From positions 33,400,956 through 33,464,955 of the forward strand of contig OY997594.1 of assembly GCA_963921825.1 (NCBI GenBank): DNA of 64,000 nucleotides. Reading direction: 5' to 3'. Positions 33,922-43,390 of the stretch are shown here, piece by piece (the stretch's first letter is position 1; each line of letters starts with the position of its first letter). The stretch is from Erodium maritimum (lineage: Eukaryota > Streptophyta > Magnoliopsida > Geraniales > Geraniaceae). The position numbers were made by a program, and so were the translations under genes. The notes beneath the pieces are model-generated. The model had not been told where the DNA came from and searched no databases. It was given only the letters and a program-made list of their open reading frames with translations.

Positions 33922-35700
33922 TTTTTTTTTTATAAATGAAAATTTTATTAAGCAATTGTTCTACAAGACTATAGAACAAATCAAGAAAATATCCTCAAAA
34001 AGACCTTTTCCTCAGACCATAACAACTACATAGAGCAAAAACATAACAAAATAAACTCAAGCAGGATGCAAACAAAAATACCTTGCTTGCTTCCTATCCG
34101 GGTTCAAACAATTAAACCGGTTAGAGACCGGAACAAGGGTTAAATCATTTTTTGTAATTGGTTCAAGGTAATCCTCGTCCTTCCTACCCGCGAAGTCCTT
34201 CTCAATGAACTGTTCGAGCACCAAAGAACAAAGATCAACTGCCTTTTCCCCAACTTTCTTGCTATAACTCCACTTACCTGAGCTATCTTTTTTCGCAACG
34301 TCCACAATAAACCATCCCGGATTGTCCATTTTATCAGCAGAGGTCTTGACTCTTGTATGATATAAAACAATTGGTGGAGCAATCATCTTCGACTGTCCCT
34401 TCTTTGGGCGTCCACATCTTTTTGGCTCACCCCCAAAAATCGGGAGTTTTGACAAGGCTTCCTTCCAAGGACTACCTTGAATCCCAACAACCGGGTTCGG
34501 TTCACCACCCCACGGATGATCTTTCTCAAATGGACCGCCTTTTTTCTGGGCTACTAAACCCGAGCCTACAACAGAAACCACCGGGCCGAAATCAGTCATG
34601 ATCCGTTTAAATACACCAGCCAAACCTGGATCCTCACATGCCAACACCTGGCCAGAAGAATGGGTCTTCTCGAATGGGCTTAGCACCGAACCACCAACAG
34701 ACGAGTCATCCCCAACGTCTTCACAACGCATCAGAACAATGTCGTCATCATCCCCATGATTTTCTCCTGACTGTTCAAATTGACGCAATTAAGATCATCT
34801 ATAATCAAAGTTGAATCAAATCGCGACATGGAAGGGATTTCAGATTCAAAATTCAAAACATCCGAAGAAATCTGAGGTGAGGTCGGACCACCGTCGGACA
34901 ACGAGAGAGCAACACAAACCATGGATCCTCTTTCTCCATCACCATAGCCTAAACCAAAACGACCATGTTTCCCATCCGGCTGAACTTCACTAACACCTTC
35001 AGGAATCTGAGTAGGGAAACGTACTTGTGCTCTATTTTGAGAACTTCCATGAGCAGTTTCACGATGGTGAGTTCCAGGACGAGCCAAGGCTATAAAGAGC
35101 ACATGACCCTTCAAATTAACCACAATTAGATTCGCAGTAGCCTGAGAAGCCGCAGCCATCAACGAGAAGGAGACGAAGCCGAAGAATTTCTCTCCCATGT
35201 TTGGGCGCGTCAAAACAGAGCACCGTGAGACCTCACCAAAAACGTTGAAGAGCTTGCTTACCCAATCCTTTGTGGATCCATACGGTAGATTATAGAAAAA
35301 GACGTCGGTAATCACCGGAGCGACGTTCTCCAACGTTGAAGTTTTTCGAACTTCCTTGGTTTGAACCTCCACGGGTTCCTTGACAGGTTTTAATTTACAT
35401 ACTTCTACAACGACTCGAGATTGGGTTGAGGTGGGCAACGATCCTCCCTCAACCAATATTGGACCTGTCTTCCCTGTCCCATGTGCTTGCAGATCGAGGT
35501 GCAATGGCATCGGGTCCTTGCTTCCTTTTCTGTTCATGCCGTCTTCGATTCCGCTGAGTGTTCCGAGGACCTCCACCAGGCTTGGACTCAGCCAGACGAA
35601 CAAGCTTGGATTCAGTCAACATGAGACAATACTCACCATATAGAGAAATCAACGTAGAAAAAAGATGGAGAAAGGAAGAGGTTGCTTCATGGTTCACTTC
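33922..35700 (-). mobile_element. ORF1-only L1-like element with intact 14 bp target duplications
   Basis: Flanked by GGTAAACAATGATT on both sides (33908-33921 and 35701-35714). The minus-strand order is a short 5' UTR, ORF1 (35603-34057), a 3' UTR with AATAAAATTTTCATTTATA and a poly(A) tail (T run 33921-33930). Total length is 1.78 kb with no ORF2. Duplications plus tail show it was inserted by target-primed reverse transcription as this short unit, rather than being eroded later. Confidence 0.88.
34057..35603 (-). pseudogene. ORF1 (RRM) of the ORF1-only LINE, one frameshift
   Basis: 35603-34731 encodes an RRM (VFFYNLPYGSTKDWVSKLF and KFFGFVSFSLMAAASQ, about residues 100-175) after a basic N-terminus; 34788-34057 continues in another frame with a basic segment GGEPKRCGRPKKGQSK and a C-terminal domain ending in NRFNCLNPDRKQARYF. 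The two overlap around 34731-34788, consistent with a single-base frameshift in one former ORF of about 500 codons. A likely start is at MNRKGSKDPM. Function by family: RNA chaperone of the LINE particle. Confidence 0.75.
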
Positions 35701-35774
35701 GGTAAACAATGATTCAAGAAATACTTTTTTAGGTAATTCAAGAAATACTTAATATAATGATTTTATTGAATTTA

Positions 35775-36265
35775 GGGAAAACTCTGGGTCCTAACCTTCT
35801 TGAACGTTTCGTTTTCACGTCCTAACCCAGACCAACATTTCGTTACAGTTCCATACACGAAAGGTTGGAACTTTTACAAAACCTGAAATGAACCATTCAA
35901 ATTAACGATTTCGTTAACATGGGAAGTGAAAAGTCGAAACTACAGCTCCATTCACGTTAACCTTTCAGCTCATCTTTCCCAAAATAATGCATTATTTTGA
36001 AATTTAGTGTTGAAAAATTGTTGGATATGTATACTAAGTGTTCTAATTGCATGTTTAACGGGCATGGGGAGCTGAAAGGTTAATGTGAATGGAGGGGTAG
36101 TTTCGACTTTTCACTTCCCCTGTTAACGAAATCGTTAATTTAAACGGTTCATATCAGGTTTTGTAAAAGTTCCAACCTTTCGTGTATGGAACTGTAACGA
36201 AACGTTGGTCTGGGTTAGGACGTTAAAACGAAACGTTCAAAAAAATTAGGAACCAGAGTTATCCC
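35775..36265. mobile_element. Mutator-type MITE with terminal inverted repeats of about 200 bp
   Basis: The ends are GGGAAAACTCTGGGTCCTAA and, as reverse complement, GGGATAACTCTGGTTCC. The arms (35775 to about 35975 and about 36065 to 36265) pair over nearly their whole length, leaving a centre of about 80-90 bp. The flanks TTGAATTTA (35766-35774) and TTGAAGTTA (36266-36274) are a 9 bp target duplication with one change, the length typical of Mutator-like elements. It has no coding capacity. Confidence 0.88.
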
Positions 36266-36274
36266 TTGAAGTTA

Positions 36275-38197
36275 CATGAGCTTCATTGCAACTCTGCCTT
36301 TCTTGCAACAATTGCTCAAAAATCTCATCCCTTTCAATAATGGAGACTTGAAGCTTGGATCAATCCCTGGCTCTAAGGACCGAGTAGGAATTTGATTAAA
36401 TATTTCAAAAAATCTTTTCCCAATCCAGAGGGGGTTCATTAAAGATTGTATCATTCTTGCAAGCCACATCTCCTAGATCATTGTACCTACATTTTTTTAC
36501 CCATAACTATTTTGCTCATGAGGGGACGAGAGATTTGCAAGAGGCAAAAATATAACTAAGATCCTTCGGAGCAGCCCAACAAATGCGTTACCAAGAGAAA
36601 ACTAAAGGTGCCAATTCCGGTGATAGTGAATAAGGAGGTGTTGAGCATTTCCAAAGCTTCTGAAGTAGAAACAACATAGACAGTACTGCATAAGGACCCG
36701 TAAGTCTTTTTCTTGATGGTAGCATTTTGTTGGGATAGCATTGTGACATCTCAACCATGCATAAGCTACAATTTTTGGTGAAAATCCGAACTGCTATATA
36801 TATGTCCCCATGTTTTTGGAGTTCCTTGAGGCACAAAGCATGAGTATACTTTGCTAACAGAGAAAGCTTTAGTGCTATCGATCCGTAATGGTTTGTTATC
36901 AACATTTTTTTTTATAGGGGAGTGATCAGCAAGAGAATCCAACAACTTTTTCTCCAGCCCAACTTCCTAACCAATCTACTCTTTAAGAAGAGTATATTCA
37001 AACTTAAGTTCTCCCAAAATTCCTTAACTTTGTCATGTTTGTTGTTTGACAATAAGAACAATCCTTTATAGCTAACTAGAGCTTCCCCACCAATCCATAT
37101 ATCTTAGCAAAATATTATTATTGATTCATCACCAAGCTCCCAATTAATCCTAACATGGCTAAAAAGAGGATTGAAATGGAGATCCTTAGACAATTTTTTA
37201 ATCTGTCTAAGCCAAGAGTTGTTATCAAAGTTTTCAAATTGACAGAGATTCCATTCCCCCTTTATCCCAGCCATACTTAGCATGTATCACTTGATTCCAT
37301 AGTGAATCATCTTCAACACAAAATCTCCATCACCAATCGAAAAACAGACCGTCATTCATTTTGAGAGACTTAGACCTCCTTCCTCTTTGAAGGAGAAAAC
37401 TTTCTCCCAACTGACTTTATGGATAGTTCTTTTTCCTATAGTCTTTCTACACAAAAAAAAAAAAAAAACCTTTTTCATTTCTCTAATATTTTAGTGACGC
37501 CAACATGGGCTTTCATTAGAGACATGTATGAGAGGGGAAGAGCCATGACAGTGGATTTGATCAGAGTTAGCCTACCTCCAAGGCTAAGATATATTTCCCT
37601 ACCATAAATTCAATTTCCTTTTATATTTTTCTGTTATCAGATCCTAAGTTTTTATCCTTTCATAAATTTATCTTTAGTCCAGTGCATAGCTGAAGGCCAA
37701 TGAGGGTCACTTTTAGATTCTTTAGAGCCTCCAATCCCTTTTGATGAACATGATGGTGTCATATACAAATCGCAGATGAAAAATCTCATGCACAATCTCC
37801 GTAAATTTAAATCTTGTAAATGTTGCATACCTCTTTTATTACTCCATCAACTGATACATACCTTCACCAGCTATATAAAACACCAGTGGGGACAAGGGGC
37901 ATCCCAGTCCAAGGCCTCTTCCCATAGGAAATTCAGAGGATAGAGAGTCATTTATATTAAAAAATGTGGGTCTTGAAGTAGTTGCCCACCTACTTTCTCC
38001 ATAAGATCCGAAACCCCATAACCTGGAAGTAGTATTCTGGATAATCCAACGTAAGGAGTCATAGGCTTTGTCAAAGTCTAGTTTGATTATAGTAACTTGC
38101 TTATTATATTTTTTGATGGAGTGAACAAGTTTAAAAGCTATGAGAACCCCATCCAGGATCTGTCTCCCCCAATAAATCCTGATTGGGTGTCACTTAC
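36275..38197 (-). pseudogene. L1-type LINE no. 3, degraded ORF2
   Basis: Short minus-strand segments include GVLIAFKLVHSIKKYNK (about 38150-38100), the block around GRLTLIKSTVMALPLSYMSL (near 37580-37500), the WWRFCVEDDSLWNQ-like text near 37320 and, at 36905-36588, a damaged C-terminal region. These are reverse transcriptase and post-reverse transcriptase landmarks of plant L1. Stops and an A run (37448-37466) break all frames. It is interrupted at 38197 by a solo LTR. Confidence 0.75.
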
Positions 38198-38377
38198 TGT
38201 GAAGAGCGCTTCGAAAAAAAAAAAAAACTATTGGGTCGGACCGGACCCGACCAACAACCCGGCCAGACCAGCAACCCGGCCAGACCAGCGACCCGGCCCA
38301 GGCAGGCCTCCATCTACGTCTGGGCCGCGCGGCCCATTTCGGCAAGGCCCGGGTGTCAGGCCCGTTGAGGGCTTCGG

Positions 38378-38385
38378 TATAAAAG
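38378..38385 (+). promoter_or_regulatory. TATA box of the chimeric LTR
   Basis: TATAAAAG in the context TTCGGTATAAAAGGGTG, followed after about 30 bp by CT-rich leader sequence (TCTCTCTTCTCCAG). This is the layout of a plant RNA polymerase II promoter and marks the probable U3/R border near 38410. Confidence 0.7.
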
Positions 38386-39939
38386 GGTGAATTTATGTCT
38401 GAAACCCTATATTCGACCCTTCTCTCTTCTCCAGTAGCCATCGACGACCTCCCTCCCTCACTCCTTCTTCGTCTTCTTCGAACCTCATCCCCGACCTCCC
38501 CTTCGCCGCCGTCTTCTCCTCCGTCCAACCACGCCAGCCACCTCCCTCTACCCTTCTCCTTCTCCGGCTCAAGCCGCCGCCCTCTCTCCTCCCGATTTCG
38601 TCTCCGACCACACGCAGAGCCGCCCGAGCTCCTCCCCTCACAGCCAACCGCCCTCACCTTCGTTCTCGCCGCCCTTCGCTTCCACTCGTCTTCTCCGATC
38701 TGGAGAGGACCGGCCGCGACCGCCATCGCCGCCGCCCGAGGTCCGCCGCGCCTCCACGCTCAAGGATCGCCGTCGCCGTGCACGGCCAGAGCCGAGACGG
38801 ACTCGCCGGCGCCGTCCTCTTCTCTCCCGATGGTCCGCCGCCGCCGACCGCCCTCATCCTCGTCCCGAGCTCCTCGCCGGCGCGTTCGACAGATCTGGGA
38901 CGGAGTCATCGTGGCCGTCCGGATCTGAGACGAGAAGGGTCCCGCCGTGCTCCCCACCTCCACGGCTGCAAACCCGACACCTCCTCGCCGTCCGAAGTCA
39001 CCGCCGCCGTGCACCGCCCAGCCGCCCTTCCCTCCACGGTGAGCGTTTCGACGTGGTGGTTGGTCGGATTTTCTCAATCCTAGTCGTTTCTTTTTTTTGT
39101 TGTTGTTTGGTTGTCCCGAGCTTACTGTAACTCCAGAAAAGGTTGTAATAAAACGAGTTTTGTTGTAAAAGTTGTTCTTTGTGATTTTTGGATCTAAAAT
39201 GCTTGGTTGTAAGATCAAAAGAACTGGAAAAGGGAATATCAATTTTGAAAGGAAAAGGAAAAGAAATCAATTTTGAGATTAAAGGGTATTTTTGTTAAAA
39301 CGAAATCAGAACTAAACGATGAAGGGTTTAAAATCAAGTTGGGTTTAAAAACGGTTTTGATCGGTTGAACGTTCGGGGTTGGACTGGTAATCGGGCTTAG
39401 AACGGATTAAAAGCGAAACGTTGAATCGGTCCCTCGGGAATCGTGCCTCGGGATACATGCATCGGGACTCGTGCCTCGATTTACGTGCAACGGGTTCTGT
39501 GCTCGGGACTCGGGTACTCAAACCCGATTCGCCGTGACCCCGCTTTTAGTCGCTCGAGTTTAAAAGACAAATGTCAGATTTAAAATGGACAAATCGTAAT
39601 CTTTAACTTAACGGTGGAACCGTGTTTAATTTGTGGCTTCGTGTAAATTTAGAGTCCGGCTTCGTTCGAAGTGAAGCCCGGAGGTAGCGAGCCAGAACGT
39701 CAGCAGCTAGGAAACGTAGCGGGTGTTCTTCGGTTGAGGTAGGGAAAAGTAGCCGGATCTCGGCCCTAACTAGGGAAAGTGAACTGCAGAATTGCATGTG
39801 ACACCGGGGTGTCGTGGTTCTTTTAGGTTATCGAATATTAGAAATGCATGATACGGGACCGTAGCGAATACTGGAAATGCATGTGATACTTAGTAGTGTC
39901 GTAGGAGCAGAGAACTTAGCGTTAGTAGAATTACTGGAG

Positions 39940-40690
39940 GCATATGACCATGCCCGGAGGTTGATTGTGAAACTGTTGATAGTAGGACTGCTGGAGGCAT
40001 ATGACCATGCCCGGAGGTTGATTGTGAAACTGTTGATATTAGGACTGTTGGAGGCATTGGTTATGCCGGAGGTTGTTGTGCGTTATTTGTTGTTGAGTTT
40101 GGGTGGCCTTGAGAGCCCGTGTATTATTATTGTTGAGTCTTGGGTGGCCATGAGAGCCCGTGTTATTATTCGTGTTTGGGTGGCCATGAGAGCCCGTACT
40201 TTACTGTTGGTGTTTTAGCTGGCTTACGAGTTAGAGTCTCGGTAAGTTGCTAGCGTGTTTCATTGTTGAGTTTTGGGTGGCCATGAGTGCCCGTGGGGTT
40301 GTTGAACCCGTGTCTTTACCTTGGGTGTTTTGGGTGGCCTTGAGAGCCTGTGTACTAAGGTTGGTGTCTTTGGCTGGCCTGACCGAGTCAGAGTCTCGGG
40401 GGGGTTGCAAACTTTCTTTAGCTGGCTTACGAGTTAGAGTCTCGGTAAGTTGCAAGCGTGTTTTATGGTTGGTGTCTTGGGAGGCCGTGAGTGCATGTGG
40501 GGCTGTTGAGTCCGTGTATTACTGTCGGTGTGTCTTGGGAGGCCGTGAGTGCCTGTGGGGCTGTTGAGTCCGAGTTTTACTGTTGGTGTCTTGGTGGCCA
40601 TGAGTGCCTGTGAGTGTTGAACCTGTGTTGTTACTGGTTGTTGAACTTGCTTGTGATTGTGATTGTGATTGTGATTGTGATTGTGGTTAC
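39940..40690 (+). repeat. Minisatellites of the chimeric LTR
   Basis: Units with GGTGGCCATGAGAGCCCGTG and GGGAGGCCGTGAGTGCCTG recur about a dozen times in this stretch, interspersed with CTGGCTTACGAGTTAGAGTC units, and end in a GATTGT hexamer tract of about five copies (40655-40685). The same arrays are seen at 54560-55720 and 57500-58350. Confidence 0.8.
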
Positions 40691-41708
40691 CTGAGGTTGG
40701 GGGCCCGCTTCATGAAACGGGGGTCCACTAGCACACGCGTCTGCATGTTCAGACGGGGTAGGGGGTCCGCCCGCCAATAAAGGGGTCCTAGCCGCGCGTG
40801 TGTGGTTTGGGTTTGTGAGCATACTTTGGCTGGATTACGGGTTAGAGTCCCGGTAAGTTGCACGCATTCTTTGGATGGCTTACGAGTTAGATTCTCGGTG
40901 AGTGCAAGCATTTTCCGGCTGACTTACGAGTTAGAGTCTCTGTAAGTTGCAGCATTCTTGGGTTGGCCTGACCGGGTTAGAGTCCCGAGAGGGCGTGAGC
41001 ATTCTTGGCAGCTGGTTTGCGATCCTTTGTGATCTTGTTTGGTGTGCGATCCCTTGTGATCTTGTTTGGTGTGTGATCCCTTGTGATGTTGTTTGGTGTT
41101 GCGTAACTTTCTTTTGAGTCCTTGGAAGAGGTCGTCAATGGTTGTGTTGGGTCTACTTTACGTGTCAGGGTGTCGAGTTGGTCAGGGAAGGCAACAGTGG
41201 GTGTATGTTCAGTCAGAGTAGTTGGATTGGAGATGGTGTTCCCCGGTGTTGAGTTGTTTGTGGGTGTTACCTGCTTTGTCTGCTAATTATGCCGTAGTCA
41301 GTCTGTTATCCGTGGTGGTGAGCGAACGCTCACCCCTAGCTGCTTTTCCTACAAGTACTGTTCGTGGGACGGACTAGGTGAGCTCTCGAAGCTTGTGGAG
41401 CTAGGAGCGGAGTCCGGGTTTTGTCTTTTGAGTCTAGTGACGGATACCTTGTACTTTTGTCCACTTGTTGGGACGTGTTTTAACTGTAATTATTATTTTG
41501 TTGAACTAAACTGGTATTTTAAAGTGATTTAATGAAAACAGGTTTCAAGTGTTTCTATGTTTTTAAAACGTTCGCGTCCCGAGTTCGGTTTACTGAAATT
41601 GGGGCGTGACACTTACCATCCAGGATCTTTCTATATTCTTGATAGAACCTTTGTTTTACGAGCCTTACGGTCTATTGCAAAGTGGCGTATCAGGAGGAAA
41701 AGCCTACT

Positions 41709-42318
41709 GGTTGTGGTCGGCCAAAGGGTTTGGCTTTAGGGTTTTAATTAATTTGTTTACTTTTAATTAATGTCTTAGTTGACAAGTTTTATTAGGATTT
41801 AGAAAGTTGGGATTTAGGTAACCTAGTTTATTAATTAAAGTTGTATTATGATTTGGGCTCCAAGTAATCTCCTTGGCTATATATACCAAGAGAGAATAAT
41901 GAAATAAACAGACTTGAGAATTAATAAAATAATTTGGTCTCTACGAGGTCTTCGAGTTCTCTCTATAACGATCTCGTATCACGAGCTCTTCGGGTCCCCT
42001 TCTAACGAGCCTGTATCCGGTGTTTCAACGCGATCTAGAATACAGGACCACAACATATTGGTATCAGAGACGAGCGTTATGGAAGCACCAAAGTCATTGG
42101 AGCAACTATTCGATGAATTGTTTCCAACATATGCTGATGCCCACACCGAAACGGAAGCCCTACTTCGTGCCTTGGCTGCCCAGATAGATTCCTTGTCTAG
42201 TAATCCTTCAGGCACGGCTTCGGCGCCCAATCAGGACGACAACTCTGCAGGTGACTTGGCTGTCAACATAGATTCCTTGTCTAGTACGCCTTCCAACATG
42301 CCTCCGACGCCCTGTTAA
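41709..42318 (+). mobile_element. Retroelement 5' LTR, primer site and gag stub
   Basis: A TG-rich LTR start lies between about 41709 and 41771; a TATA box (TATATATA, 41878-41885) and an end ...GGACCACAACA at about 42053 are visible, followed by TATTGGTATCAGAG (42054-42067), an initiator-Met-type primer site. An ATG at 42079 opens a 79-codon frame, MEAPKSLEQLFDELFPTYAD, with two repeats of an IDSLSS segment, ending at TAA 42316-42318. The remainder of the element is absent. It is probably copia-like, but the stub is too short to assign. Confidence 0.55.
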
Positions 42319-43390
42319 GAGGATAGTTTTGCTGCTGATCATAAATCAACTAACCTATTTGGTATTCCATATGATTTTGTCTTATATCATGGCATGAAGA
42401 TCGAAGGAGGAGATGGTCGTGGGCTTGCTGGAGATCGAAGGAGGTGGAGGTTGTGTTGGAAGAAGAACACGCTGCTGAGAAAAGGGTATACTGGTAGTGG
42501 GCACAAAAGGGTAATTTGGTCAATATGTGAAAAATTAGGGTCATGTGTGAAGCACATGACCATTTTTCCTCCAAAAATGAATGGAAAGTTGACGGCGGGT
42601 ATGAAAGTGAAAAATTACATTCTAAGGTAGTGAGGTACCGAAAAAAAAGTTAGGATAATGAGATGAAAAATTTTAATAGTTAAAGTAGTCAAATGAAATT
42701 TACCCAATATTTTATCCTTAATTCATATTGAAAATAATTGTCCACTATTTAAAGGTACGGGAAAAAAACAAGATGAATTATGAAAATGGCCTTATGTTAC
42801 GTTTATCTTTGCAAAAAGACTTCATCCATGTTTTATTTTGAAAACATAAACTCCTAATTAATGAAACTTTGTTATTCCATATTTTACCCTTTGTATTTTT
42901 GCAAAATACCCCTAAAATATCAGCCCCTCCTCACCCATTTGTAGACCCCGACCACCACAGCTGAAAAACGAAACTAGCACCGCCGTCCACCACTATCCCG
43001 AGCACCTTCCACCGCTCCGTCCACCGCGCCTTGTTCCTTGTGTCTTCATCCTCTTCGTGTCTGCAATTAAAGCAAAGCTCCAAGTAAGTAACCCAAGCTT
43101 GAATTTTTTAATTTTCAGTTCTAGGTTTTGATTTGAACTTCGAATTGGGATGGGAAAAAACGATATTTTGTGGTTTAATACGTATAAAATTAGTGAATAA
43201 ATAGAGGATTGGAATGGGGTGACTTAAATTAGTATTTTGAAGGTTTACTCGTTTTTTGGGACTTTTCAATTCAGCTGAACCAGTACTGCCGATCGGCTAT
43301 TATGTAGCTGATCGGAAAAAACAGAGAAGGTTAACATGATAGGGAGAAGTCCGTCGATCGGCTGAAAACCATCTGAATGACATCAATCAG
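42319..43390 (+). other. Left end and 5' leader of the MULE; no gene seen
   Basis: AT-rich sequence with phrases common at ends of plant DNA elements (GTTGACGGCGGGTATGAAAG at about 42590). A candidate leader exon (about 42950-43083) ends in CTCCAA followed by GTAAGT (43084-43089), a good splice donor. Inverted repeats occur at 43289-43314 and 43353-43410. I could not identify the terminal inverted repeat itself. Confidence 0.4.

Larger units (their letters stand above)
38198..41611 (+). mobile_element. Chimeric solo LTR (3414 bp) with perfect target duplication
   Basis: Flanked by CTTAC at 38193-38197 and 41612-41616. The LTR starts TGTGAAGAGCGCTTCG and ends TTGGGGCGTGACA. From about 39735 onwards it is collinear with the main-family LTRs (GAGGTAGGGAAAAGTAGCCG, hairpin cluster, 57 bp minisatellite, GATTGT tract at about 40655-40685, conserved stem-loop 41311-41352). 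Its first 1.5 kb is unrelated to theirs: it has its own TATA box, a CT-rich leader and a GC-rich stretch coding in several frames for Pro/Ser/Arg-rich peptides. The 5' half was probably exchanged by recombination between element families. Confidence 0.88.

Noticed and set aside
38395-38928. 177-codon Pro/Ser/Arg-rich frame behind a TATA box
   Set aside because: It lies in the GC-rich leader of a solo LTR, overlapping long frames exist in all phases, and no domain is visible. It is more likely untranslated leader of the element.
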